This document shows, one piece after another, positions 1 to 11,773 of a DNA stretch of 64,000 nucleotides. This stretch comes from Agrocybe praecox. Taxonomy: Eukaryota; Basidiomycota; Agaricomycetes; Agaricales; Agrocybaceae. The notes under the pieces were generated by a model that was not told the origin of the DNA, ran no database searches, and saw only the letters and a list, made by a program, of their open reading frames with translations. How positions within the stretch are numbered: the stretch's first letter is position 1; every line of letters begins with the position of its first letter. The stretch spans positions 1,612,001 to 1,676,000 of the forward strand of contig OZ024849.1 in NCBI GenBank assembly GCA_964017145.1, written 5' to 3'. Both the position numbers and the translations under genes were made by a program.

Positions 1-839
1 CCACAATTTGCAAATTCGACCCACCCAGAAGCATATGGATCCTAATACGTCCATCGTCATTTGTCGGATATGTTATACACATCATGTATCAATCGTAGGA
101 TAACTATGCCATATGAAACCTCATACGAATCTTTACGGTGGCCGTTAGTATGGCCCTTGGCACTGTCAATCCAGGCACTGACTAGTGCCTAGTGAAGACT
201 GACTGACCATGGGAGTCTATGTCAGTAACAGAAGCGAAAAGGCCTGAAAAGACCCATTCAGAAGGTCTCCATACGAGGGATGGGGTCATGCAAGCCCAAG
301 CAGATTCAGGCTGCGTGCTGTTCGGCTTGGGAAATTATAGGAGGCATTTGCCCCAAAAGTAATCCACCATGTGTATAGACTTTGCAATACCGATCCTTCA
401 TGAATATCGTCAGTCAGAGCAGACGCCTGGGGATTGGGTACATAGACCTAGATAGATCCAAGTGCTACGCAATATGGTTAAGTATCGACCATGTATGCGA
501 TCTCTAAGATATAGGATGAAGTTATGAAAACCTTCAAGGCCCCCAAAGCATCCTCCAATAACAATTGTATATAGTGCACTCACCAATAGCTCAGTTATAC
601 TCATTCCAGAAATCCCGTATAGATTTAGAAACTGGTCTTGTGTCTGATAAAAGATATAAGGCGGACGCGAAGTTAACAGGGAAAATCATATGTTCCCGGC
701 AAAGGCAATGGATGGCACGGCATTCCCACGCCATCCACAAACCGTGTCAAGCAGCACACGTCGTACAACGACCAGAAGCTTCTCGACAACACAAAAGTAT
801 TATTCTGCACTTTGTATATATTATCGCACGTCAACCATT
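1..839. other. Left-edge region upstream of KSH1, no gene recognised
   Basis: No convincing coding region is seen on either strand. A minus-strand frame (604-410, starting MSITELL) has some hydrophobic character but no conserved motif and no continuation across a splice site that I could follow. The last 150 bases should hold the promoter and 5' UTR of the kish gene. Confidence 0.4.
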
Positions 840-1229
840 ATGGTGAGTCTACCTAAACACACCCCAACCGACCCTCACCTGATCCTCTTACAGTCGGCTT
901 TGTTCAACTTTCAATCACTCCTTCTCGTCATCCTTCTGTTCATCTGCACATGCACGTATGTACGCGCGGTAGCACCAAGACTTGTGGATAGGAATAAAGT
1001 TGGGTGAGTACATTCAAAGCCATGTAGAACTCCAAATGACCTGATATACGCGCCAAGGTTCCCGGGTTTGCTCTTCAAAGCAGCAAGAATAGGTTCGTAC
1101 ATACGACGTCTTGAATATTCATGAAGTCAGCCATACTGATCATTGGGATGCTATTTCACAGGAGAACGATTATCACCTTATGTTGGAATGGCCTGTATAG
1201 CGATGGCTATTACATTACTCTTAAAATGA
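840..1229 (+). CDS. KSH1: Kish (KSH1/TMEM167-like) secretory-pathway membrane protein
   Basis: Four coding exons (840-842, 894-1003, 1058-1092, 1162-1229) join in frame to a protein of about 72 residues. It opens [20 protein letters not shown], continues with a short loop containing DRNK and a [17 protein letters not shown] segment, and ends in a second hydrophobic helix. This is the conserved layout of the kish family: tiny Golgi/early secretory membrane proteins needed for constitutive secretion in yeast and animals. The start is fixed by the family N-terminus: the first coding exon is the ATG alone, spliced to TCG GCT TTG. All three introns have GT-AG ends and are 51-69 nt long. Identity is nearly certain from sequence conservation; the role is by family. 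Confidence 0.93.
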
Positions 1230-1329
1230 TATACACTACTAGCACAGGAATACGGACGAAACACACAATAATTAATGAACACGACTAGCTACGAAAACCC
1301 TCAGCACCAACCACCGACAAATCTCATCG

Positions 1330-4300
1330 TCAACTATTAGTTATTCTCCTAGCTTGTCTGCGATTCCGGTTCTGCTCATCCTCATCCTCTCCATTCGTAT
1401 ACAGTGAAGATGTCGACCTCTGCGCAGTTCTCTCAACGATTGACGTGCCATCGCGGAACCGAGCTCGGAAAAGGACGTTGGCGTTGGTGAAGAGACCTTC
1501 CTTCAATGATACAACAATGAATTGGGATCCTTTGAAGCGCGTGCGGAACAGTTGCCCGATGTGTTGTGTATGGGACAGATCTAGAGCAGCATCGATTTCG
1601 TCGAGGATATACATAGGCGCGGGCTTGAACTGAAGGAGGGCCATGATTAAGGAAAGGGCGATGAGAGATCTGGGAGAGCATATGCAATACGTCAATTTAG
1701 TCTAGTCTTCATTCCAAATCACAAAAAAAGACTGCGCACCGTTGTCCTCCACTCAGTTCGGTTAAACTTTGTTTCCACACTGTTCCAAGCTGAACCTTCA
1801 CTTCCAGGCCGTCCATTAAGTCCTGTCCTTCCGGAGGTACTAACTTGGCGAAATTTCCTGGCAATAATTCAGCGAAGATTCCTCCGAAATCGCTAGAATT
1901 TCAAATTAACATCAATAGCGATTAATAAGTCTAGATGGTGGACATACGTGGTAACTTTCTCCCATGTCTTCAGGAGAGCGTCTCTCTTGTAACGATCAAG
2001 CTCTTCAATAGTCTCTTCGATCTTCTCTTTGTCCTTCTCAACAATTGCCATATTCTTTTTCAGCTCAGTCTCCCTCTTCTCTACGCTAAAAAGGAATGTA
2101 TCAACTCTCCACGTTCAAAAAAAAAATCGATTAATCATACCTATCGATCATATTCATGACTTTGGAATTGATTTTCTTCTTTAAACCTTCTTGCGAAGTC
2201 GTGAGCTCGTCTGACTTCTGGCGCAGAGCGTTTATGTCGAGTGAATTGAAGTCATATTGTGTACCGGCTTTTCCGAAGTGGCTGGTTCTCCCATCAGGAT
2301 CGCGCAGGAAGAATAGTAACGCGCAGAAAACTCACTCCTTCTCGTGCTCTATCCACTCGTTCAAGGTTTCTAGTGTGGTAACACTGTTGGCTGCCTTCTT
2401 CATTTCAGTCGTTAGGACTTGGATATCGTGTTGGAAGGCGGTGATATCAAGGTCTGCCTGATCCGCAACGGCTTTCTTCTCTTTAACCAAGCGTTCGAGC
2501 TCCTTCAGTTCATTGTCAAACTGGCTCAGGGTGGCCATCTCTTCCTGAAGCTTTTCTTCAGCTCTGTTATGGGTGGCCTATCGTTTAATTCGAAGAGTAA
2601 GTTCTCCGGCATTGAGTATTCGCTCGCTCAACAAGAGTCAACTCACCTCATTTGCAGCGATTTGATTAGTTAGCTGTTCGAGCTCTTTGCGTAGCGTCTC
2701 AATTCCCTCCTTAGCTTCCTCAAGTTGCTCCTTCTCTCCTGCAATGTCGCCTTCGAGTTGTTCTGAAGAAAATGTGCTTTAGCGCGTAAAGAGTCTATTG
2801 GTAACGTGACGGTGTACCTAGTTCCAATGTAGCGGTCTGCATCTCCTTCTGTTGGGTCTTGACGGTCACCGCGTGTTTCTGGACTGCGGTTTTCTGGGCA
2901 ACAATACTGGCCTACAAAAATAGATAAATTACACCCTTCGGGACAAGAAAGTACTGAAGTTGTTCACCTTGAGTTCGTCGATCTTCCCGTCTTTATTGTT
3001 CTTGAACTCGTCCATGTCGCGCTCGAGTTTTTTGACTTCCTCGTGAGCTTCCTTCTGCTTAACTTGGGCATCCGTCACGGCTTGCTTCAGCTTCTCAATG
3101 GTGGATTTGACCCTTTCCACCTCGCTTGCGTTCTAAAATAGAATATATTAACAAGCAAGATAGATTTACCGCAGGAGACCGTATTACCAAGGATGCGTTG
3201 CTGCTTCCGACTTGTTCTTCCAGAAGTTTGAGTTCATGCTGCTTGATTTCGAGGTCATGCGCTAGCTCGCGCCACTTCGCCCGCTGTGGTCGGCTCTGCT
3301 CGTCTTCCTTCGTCAAGGATTGGAAGCGGTTGTGGGCTTCTTTATATTTGCTTTCAATCTCTAAGAGTTCTTGGACTTGGATCAGAATCATCGTGCTGTT
3401 CGGTGCCGAGCCTCCACTCAAAGTCCCAGATGGGTCATACACATCCCCGTCGATGGTCACAGAACGAACGCCGACTTCTTGAGCAAAGGTGACTGCCTTG
3501 GCGGTATCCGCATCGTCGCAGACCAATGTATCGCTGAAAATATATGCGATTGCTTTGGAAACTTCTTCTTCATAGCCAACGAGAGATAGGGCTGTTCGAA
3601 CTTTGCCGGGTGCGAGTTTGCAAGCAGAGTCAAGTTTCTACATCCAACGTCATGAGTAGTTTGCACATATAAGACCATGCGAGTCTTACCTTTTGCGAAA
3701 GAGTTTGGGCATTGATTTTGTTCAAAGGAATGAAGGTCACCCGTTTCTTCATGCGTCCATTCTGAATGAGTTCCTTGCCAACTTTCTCGTCCTGGACGAC
3801 TACATTGAAGAGTTTCGAGCCGCCAGCAATTTCAAGTGCAGTAGCTTTGTTATAATGCTCCTCTGGGAGAGAGATCAACTGGGCAGCAACACCTTTCACC
3901 TTTCGGCGATCGAAGTTGGGAGTAGGGTCTTCATAATCAAAATTCAGGCGTCCAATTTTTGATCTTACACGTTCCCGTTGCTGAAAGCCATGAGTGAGCC
4001 AGGTGCAAGAATTTTAGCTCTTGAAGATACTCACCTCATAAAGATGCTTGGCTAAATTATGAGCGTCCTTCAATTCCTTGTCCAAGTTTTGTTCTTGCTC
4101 TGCGCTCCACCCTGAATTGTTGGCCTTGGCTTCAAGGGCATGCACCGCAGCTTTCAGATTTTCCAACTTCTTGACGTTGTCGGCTGCTTCTTTGGCGAAA
4201 GTTCGCATTCGAGTTTCGAGATCGACGAGCTCCTTTTCGCTCATCCCGAGCTTGACCCTACTTTGTTGTTCTTCAGCGGTTGCTTTTGCGATTGTTGCTC

Positions 4301-5802
4301 GAGCATCGGCCAACTGTCCCATATAGCCACCGCCTTTGTTTTTGGAGCCCGACGAAGAGAGGCCAGTAAGCAAAGTTTGAAGAAGTTCTTCGTCCGATGC
4401 AAGTTTAGCTTCATGTGCGGAATGCTTCTCCTTGAGTTTATTATGCGCGTCCACTACTTTTTCGACAGATGCTTTCTTTTTGGCGAAGGCTTTATCGGAC
4501 TAAACGATACATGTTCAGGAGATTTTCCACGTTCTAAGAGAAAGAGAAACGCACAGTCACAAGTTGAGCTTCCAACGTCTTGACTTTTTGCTCCTCTTCT
4601 TTGATGGACCCGACCGTGATGTCTGCCTTTGCACGCGCTTTCGCCAGCGTTTTACCCAGCTCACCGACTTCATCTTGCAGTTTCTTCAATTTGCCGCCTT
4701 TGCTCATTTCCAATTCCCTTTTCTTAGCTACTACCTGTTTTTGTGCTTCGCCCTCTTCACTTTCTTTGATCGCCTTCCTCTTTTCGCCTTCTTTCGCCTT
4801 GATTTCGCCTTTCTTTATTCGAATCTCTTCCTCTTTTTTGTCCACTTTCTTTTTGCCGTCCACCCATTCAAAGGCCCGTAACGTCCTCCCGATACGCTCC
4901 AACTCACTCACAGATTTCTGATATTGAATGTAGGATCGCTTTTCCTGCCGCAGCTTGTTCAGCTTGGGGGTAATTTCTTCATCCAAGGTCGACTTGAGTT
5001 CGAGTACGCGTTTCTCCTTCTTTCCCATTGTCTTTTTGGCCTTGTCCTTTCTCTCCTCAAACATACGTGTTCCAGCAGCTTCTTCGACCATTCCAAGAAT
5101 TTCTTGAGGATGCATGTTCAGGACCTAATGTAATCATGATTAGTATCATGTTGTCCCAGATTCAAAGCAGACCAGTTCACCTTCGTGATACGACCCTGCA
5201 TAATCACAAAATTTGGGTTGTTGATATTCAGCTGAACCGACTGAAAGAGTGTTTGAATATTGGCTTGCTGAGCTTTGTGGCCATTTAAGATATATTTTGA
5301 AATGTTGGGCAGAGCAACCTAGCAAAATGAAGGTTAAATGAAAAAGATCCTACAGCCAGAAGGGTCTACCTGGCGAGTAACCGTGATCTGTTTATAATCC
5401 TGCAGACCAGCTGGACTCTTTTCTTTATCGGAGTTGTCGAAAACGATGGTAACGCTTGCTTTAGTCACTCCTGCTTGACCGCGCTTGTAGATGAGGTCTT
5501 GTTGGTTTGCGGCACGCATCTACATATAGAGACGCGTCAAATTCGATTATCTCCCATTTCATAGTTAAATCAGCATACCTGGGACATGTTTGTAATACCC
5601 AGAACAAAACATATCGCGTCGAGAATGTTGGATTTACCAGATCCATTAAGCCCAGTGATGGCGTTAAACGATGGGTCCCATCCTGTAATTGTTGTTCGCA
5701 CAGGGTACGACTTGAAGCCTAGAGGTTGTGTATGTTCAGTAATAAGGTTGTCAAGGCAGATTAGAGAACCATACCATCGATAATGAGCTCTTCTATTCGC
5801 AT
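1330..5802 (-). CDS. SMC2: Condensin subunit SMC2 (structural maintenance of chromosomes 2)
   Basis: Multi-exon gene read right to left, product roughly 1,200 residues. Exon 1 (5802-5774) encodes [10 protein letters not shown] and splices to [13 protein letters not shown], the canonical SMC2 start, followed by the Walker A motif GLNGSGKSN. Next come [20 protein letters not shown], a long charged coiled coil, the hinge around 3390-3530 ([14 protein letters not shown], the SMC2-type hinge), the return coiled coil, and the C-terminal head: signature [18 protein letters not shown] split by an intron near 1685-1760, then Walker [12 protein letters not shown]. The product is an ATPase of condensin, pairing with SMC4 to compact mitotic chromosomes. 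The stop is TGA at 1332-1330. No broken motif is seen. It lies head to head with the DUF262 gene. Confidence 0.95.
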
Positions 5803-6386
5803 TTGTGGTGGCTTTGAAGCAAGGTTGATTTGTTAGTTTAAAACGCGTCGGCTGGTCATGTGCAATCCACGGGACCCCGATCACTAACATTTTCTTCAAT
5901 ATTGGGATGGAAATCTAGGTATGTATAAATATGGAGATATCGGAGTTTTGCTACAAAACCCAAGCCTTTCAAGCATTCCGGCCCGCGTTTATTTTTACAG
6001 AAGCTCATCCAAAGTTAGAAAGAAATAAAGCGAAATAAAGCCGCCATCATTGCATGGGAAAGTCAGCTTTGCCCGACAAGTTTATCTTCTTAACACAACA
6101 CACCGGTATACTTGACAACCTAGTATGGAAACAGCGAATCAGCCAGCAAAGCGCTAATACTGACCCCTGTTGATCAATATTGCGATCTTCCAGCGCGCTA
6201 CATAAAGTGGCATTTGTGTAGGATTGGCGCGAATTGGCGGCTCCGATCAATTAATTGAAGACAAAAGGACCCCGCCAATGCTTGTTTTTGTGCCATATAA
6301 CAACCAGCCCTTCCTTGGCCTTTCCCTAAACCTCTTCTTTAATCTTTTCTACCATCTTTGATTCCCGCTCATCTCAATTTCTGCCA
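5803..6386. promoter_or_regulatory. Divergent promoter region between SMC2 and the DUF262 gene
   Basis: This 584 bp gap separates the SMC2 ATG (minus strand) from the DUF262 ATG (plus strand). No ORF or RNA gene is apparent. A pyrimidine-rich run just before the plus-strand ATG (6310-6385) is typical of fungal 5' leaders. No clear TATA box is visible. It must contain both promoters if the gene starts are right. Confidence 0.5.
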
Positions 6387-9300
6387 ATGTCGAACAATTG
6401 GGAAGACGACGAGGAATTAACTGATCTCAGCGACGAAGAAGACCAACTCGACCCATCCCCGCCGACGCCTCTTGTTTCTTTTCCAACACCGCCCATAGAG
6501 TTTCCGACAAATACTCAAAGTAGAGTAAAGTCCACTAGACCATCAACACAGCGGGCAACTCAGGAAAGTCGAGAACGAGGCGGATTAAAGACGACACTTC
6601 CACCCACCCTTCCGCAACCTCGGAATGTAACATTACCACTTTCTTGCATCAATGGTATTGAAATCTTATTTTGCGCTTCTTTATGGTCGATTCTGATCTC
6701 TTACAACCAGATTTCATTGACCAGAAATTGATTGACTTAAACGCCGAGTATCAAAGAGGTGAGTTATCTTTCTTTGTCTATCTTTCAATGATTCTCACTG
6801 TATTTTATAGGCGTTGTTTGGAACGACGCAAAACAAATGGGTCTTATTGATTCCCTTTTCCGAAACTTCCATGTGCCCCCAATTATCTTCGGTATGATGG
6901 TGTCTCACTCCTTTGCAACCTCTTAATTTACTCTTCTCTGCAGCGTGCACGCAACGTGAAGATGGTAGTCAATTACGCGTATGCATAGATGGAAAACAAA
7001 GGTTGACTTCAATCTATAGGCAAGTCCCTGTGTATTTTTTCGTCCTATCCGTTGACTGATCACGTATCCTAGATTCATCAAAGGCGAAGTGAGTTATCTC
7101 GTTATTTAGTATGATGTCATAAGGGGTGTCCTCAAATTTTCTCAACTACTCAATCACGAAGATTGCATGTAAGTAATATGCTACCCTTTGCCTAAGATTC
7201 TTGTTAACTCTTTACGCGTAGATAAGGACCCGTGAGTAAACATATACACGTCCAATATGGCTGTGATCATTGATAAGCTTGAATCAGAACCACAGGAAAA
7301 AAATCGTATTACTGTTCTCCCCCTGGGTCTAGACGCAAGCTCATCCCCCTTTCCATAAAACAAACCTTTGGGAATAAACAACTCGCATGTGTCGAATACG
7401 ACAATATTGACGGAGAATTGGAGCGGGAAATTTTCCAAGTGTGTATCGCGTCGTCTTTTACGTGTCCATGTCATCATCACCTAATTCTCGTCATAATATT
7501 TAGAGAGTTCAACTTGGAGTAACCCTTGGGCCTGCCGGTATGGTCTTTATATCAGTATTTTTTGCAATTGATCTTTTATGTCTCCGTTATACAGACCGAC
7601 TTCCTGCCATTAATGGCCCATACGCCGATTTGGTTCGTCATCTGCGCAGAGAGATCGACACCAACAACGGGCTTGCAGGTTATCTTGACTGGGGTGAAAC
7701 CCGGGGAAAGGACTTTCAAGCACTTACACAAGTGATCTATCTCATTGCGCATGGTTCTGATTCAAGGAAAGCAGAACCTACGACATCGCGGCTTGAGGCA
7801 TTTTTGAACCAGCCTGGCGATGGAAGCAATCTGAGCGCACTCAACACAAAGGCTATTAACACAATGCAAATCTTTTGCCGGATCGTCCGGCATCCCGATC
7901 TCGGAACACCTTTGGGAAAGGGTTTAGCGCCAATCGAATTTGTGATGTCAGCATACCTGATCTTCCTTCACTGCGAAAAATTCTCCGACAAGCAGCTCTC
8001 GTTATCGATTGCTAGTATGCGTGACCATCTTCTTCGAGCTTTTCCCAGCCGCAAGTTCAAAACTGATGCGTTTAAACTTTTACTTACATTTATCACGAAA
8101 CAAGTTCCGAAGTTGAAGTATAAAATGCAATCCGACCGAGATGGTAAGGAATATGACTTTCGACCCCTGTCTGACCCATGTATACTAATTTATGGTTGTT
8201 CATCTAATAAGATGTCCCTGCCATTCTTGGACCCGGTTCTTCGAAACGCAAACGAGAGGTTGATCATAGTGCAGACGAGACTGCTATTGTTGCACCCGGT
8301 CCTACGAAACGCAAACGAGAGGTTGATCATAGTGCAGACGAGGCTGATATTGTGCCTGTCAAGAAGCTAAAATTGGCATCACAGAAAGCTAAAGCAAACA
8401 CCCCGGTGTCAGCTGAAGAGCCTACAACCCCTGCAACATCGAAATTAGCAGCCATCCAAGCGCGTGCTGGGAAGGCGAGAACCATAATCAAGAAAACCCT
8501 AGTGAAGAAAGCATCGTCTGCTGCTGCTTTGAGTTCCAGTTCGAGCATGGCAAAGAAAGCTTTAGATTACCAGATGGACATTGATTTTCAAACAGCAAAA
8601 CCATCGATCAAGCCTAAAAGGTTGTCGCAGGCGAGTTCTCACGAAAACACCGTCGGTGTAAGCGCGTCCACGCAGAACGCGACATCAAGTTCGCCTATTG
8701 CGCCACCTTCTGTTCCCGGGCGTCTGTCACGCTTGCCATTCTTGAGCACTATAATTTCAAATTGCACTGCAGAGGCTAGCACGTTGTTCGATCCAGGAAC
8801 TCCTGTGTCAGGGAACGTAATAGCGAAGGCTGCGGCGCCGCAAAGGAAGGAAGCGACGTCTAATACTGCGCAGCATGTCCATCCCGTGCCTTCCTCTTCC
8901 CAGAATAATAACAGGCCTCCTCTATTGTCCGGCTCGACTTCATTAAGCAATTTAAAGTTTCATAGGAAAACTTTCGATTCTGTTGATCATTCGCATGATC
9001 AACCGGTGTCGACGTCAGCAACGACATCCCCTTCGCTCCCTGATCCAGAGTGGGTCGCCAATTTTACCGCTCTGAATAATTCTTGCAGCAATAATTTGCC
9101 CGTGGGGACGACGACACAGATGCATAACCCAAACTTTGTCATGGCCGGAGAACGCTGCCCAGTTCCTGACCAAAGGCGCCAAATCATAAGGCCACTACCA
9201 CTACCACCACCACCTCTTCCTCCTTCACCACCTAGCGTTCATTCTTTTTTTGGGCACGTTTTTGGGCGTACTTCAAGACAAATCCCAACAGGACCTAGGG

Positions 9301-9401
9301 CATTAGCTGATGTGACGCGGGATCCGAGGCCACGCCCTGGAAATCCAGTCCAAACTCAAACCCAAACCCAAACCGCGAAACCCTCATTTCCTCCAAGTTG
9401 A
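6387..9401 (+). CDS. DUF262 (GmrS/ParB-like fold) domain protein, basidiomycete type
   Basis: The gene starts with an acidic leader (MSNNWEDDEELTDLSDEEDQ) and a Pro/Thr-rich stretch. A DUF262 domain is then assembled from many short exons: LNAEYQRGVVWNDAKQ, IDSLFRNFHVPPIIF, CIDGKQRLTSIYRFIKGE, a KKSYYCSPPGSRRKLIP segment and REIFQRVQLGVTLGPA. The DGKQR element matches the DGQQR-type motif of DUF262/GmrS proteins. A helical region (7610-8140) follows, then a long disordered tail with two tandem KRKREVDHSADE units (likely nuclear localisation signals), a polyproline run and TQTQTQ. One intron (7020-7072) appears to use a GC donor. DUF262 is best known from bacterial type IV restriction; the role of the fungal family is unknown. 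A nuclear location is inferred from the basic repeats. Confidence 0.85.
8232..8357 (+). repeat. 63-bp tandem duplication inside the DUF262 gene
   Basis: Two direct copies of a 63 bp unit (8232-8294 and 8295-8357) lie in frame. Each encodes 21 residues containing KRKREVDHSADE. The copies differ at a handful of bases, so the duplication looks recent. It doubles a basic, NLS-like cluster. Confidence 0.9.
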
Positions 9402-11773
9402 AAGTCCACTCTGTTTCCGCTGCATTTCCCATATCTTGACACCTAATTTCGCGAACGATGGTCACGAGTTGCGTGATGCGCAAAGTGCCTGTTTTCTCGC
9501 TTGTCGTTGCCGATCTCTTTATTAATTTTCGGGAAGCAGTGCAACGGACGTGCGAACCGTCTTTTATACTTCTGCTTATTGTCGCGGTGGCCTGCAGTAG
9601 AGAGTTTTCTTGGGTCCCCCTAGCTTCTTGCCTGAGAGAGGATTGCCAAATCGACACCAGTCCTTTGGAACTATGACACTGTGTACTCCGAGTCATGATT
9701 CTGTTTTGTGGGGTCAGGGCCAATGCCTGGACTCCTCTTTTTTTACCGGGTTTCCAGGAGGGTGTTCATTGTTTCGTCGATCTTTGTGTGGGTTTGGAGG
9801 AGAGGAGCTCGCAGTGGTCGTCAGAGCGGTTGCTACATGCCAGGCGCTATGCCCATGATGCGCGGTCTGGAAAAACGAATCTCTCATACTCCTGCAGTAC
9901 CTATTCTAGCCTTTTAAAGGTCTTTTTCCCTGGATGCCGCGTTGATCAGACTTTAAACGTTGCATTCCTCCGCCGTTAACCGTTCCCGGGTCAGTGTCGT
10001 GAGATTTTAAAAAATCTTCAAACGACACTTTCTCTCTCTATCTATTTACTCAGCACTATATTTTCATTTACGTCACCTTCTTTTCGCCCTCTTGGACTTT
10101 TTGAATCTATATTTTGTCACGTCTCGGCCTGTTCTGTTCCACCATCGTACATCATGATTCGTTTTTTTTTTTGGTTTGACAAACCTTTTATATCTTCCTG
10201 TTATTAAGATAATCTTAATCCTTGATTATAATACTATCCTACATACTCCTCTGTAGCCTGTTTTAGCATCTACCAAACTCGATATCATCCCGCCGCGGAC
10301 AAGGTGTTTGTTGGAAATACATATGAAGCAGAGTGAAGACATCTATATATCGCCATGTAGTCGGCATCATCTCCCATCTCGTTCTCACCCGGCTACCGTA
10401 GACCAAGGGGATGAAACATACCGACAAGTTCGTATTCTATAATCTCCCAAAGACTAAAGTCTGAACGCGTACCTGCGCCAGTAATAGTTGGTGATCTGCA
10501 AAGTTAGAATCCACTAGCACATGTAAATCAAGAGAGGAATGGGAAACAGACGCTACGTACAGGTTCAAAATTGATATCTTTCGTATCTTCAAACTTTTTT
10601 GAGCGCTAGCTGGGCTTCTGTGTACATGCTGTGTAGACATTGACAAAGGTATGAACAAATGATATCAATGCCGGTATTAAATAATCAGCACATCAACCGC
10701 TCTTTTGATAGAGTCTTTGTCCGAGTGGTTTCTCCGTTTCTGCTTGCGCGGTGTTTGATGCCGATGGCGGAGGTAGTGCATATGTTCATTTGTAAGTTGT
10801 AACCAGAGTAATTCGTATGTCGTTGGTTTGGACTCCCCGAGCCAATGGGGAGAAAAAGTATGACGCTCTACTTATCGTTGGCGGCGTCACCAAGGACATA
10901 AAGCGACGTCATGTCGGGATGCTAACATGTTTCCTCAATGCTCATCATTACGTCACACGTCAGCCATGTGGTCGGGAAATCGGGTCGCAGAACTTGTACC
11001 CGAACCACAATCTTGAACTCGAATCTTCTACAAACATGTCATTTTGGAATAATGCCTCGATGGAGGGAAACACGGAACACTATAGAATCTGGTAGGTTAC
11101 AAATTTTAAGATATGGTACAGCTTAACCTCATTACTAGAGCTTTAAAAAATTTTTAAAAAAGGGCTTCATCGTGTTGCTGCGCATTTACATTTTATGTTG
11201 CATGCTGCCGACAGTGTGCGCCCCATCAGAGGTCTTTGACAGGGATCTTCTCATATTTACGCAAATAAGGTCCTGCCGTGCATTCTGACAACTTGAAAAT
11301 GCTTGGTATTTAAGTGTCTTTATTGTCTGAATAGGCAGAGACTGTGCGACTGTGCCCTTTGTGCTTCCATTGGAGGCCTGCGTCTCTAAAAATGAGTAGC
11401 GGGTGCGTGCCGTACCATCAGAATCTATAGTCATTTTAACTCCAATCGTGTCTTATTTTAGCAAACGTACGATTGTCCGCGACACCGAAGCGGAGCCAGG
11501 TGCGTGCATAGGTTTGGTCGGATGGAGCAATACCGCATAGTTCGCATACATATGTACGACGCACTCGGTCCCACAGAGGTAAAAATGAAGACCCTCCAAT
11601 GAGCCAATTCATCATGCGAAATTTTATAAAGCGCAGTTTCAGGTTACAATCCCTTACCGTCTATGATACCCCTCCATACTTACCTAAAATCATATCTATA
11701 GATTCTATCTTCTCCTTTCGTCATAGTATAAGAAACAAGAACAGGCTAGTGCCTGCTTTCTGTGCCTCAAATA
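9402..11773. other. 2.4 kb region without a recognisable gene
   Basis: The left part (to about 10,100) is probably the 3' UTR and downstream flank of the DUF262 gene. Several short open frames exist (for example 10817-11095) but none has a recognisable domain, splice continuity or codon character. A tRNA-like A-box (near 10718) and a weak B-box-like string (near 10826) lack a matching acceptor stem. Nothing else is supported. The right end should hold the promoter of the ABC transporter. Confidence 0.4.

Noticed and set aside
410..604. 64-codon minus-strand frame starting MSITELL
   Set aside because: No conserved motif, no splice continuation and no codon character; likely chance.
10710..10840. 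tRNA-like A-box (GTCCGAGTGGTT) and a weak B-box-like string
   Set aside because: No acceptor stem, anticodon arm or correct B-box spacing can be drawn, so it is not called a tRNA.
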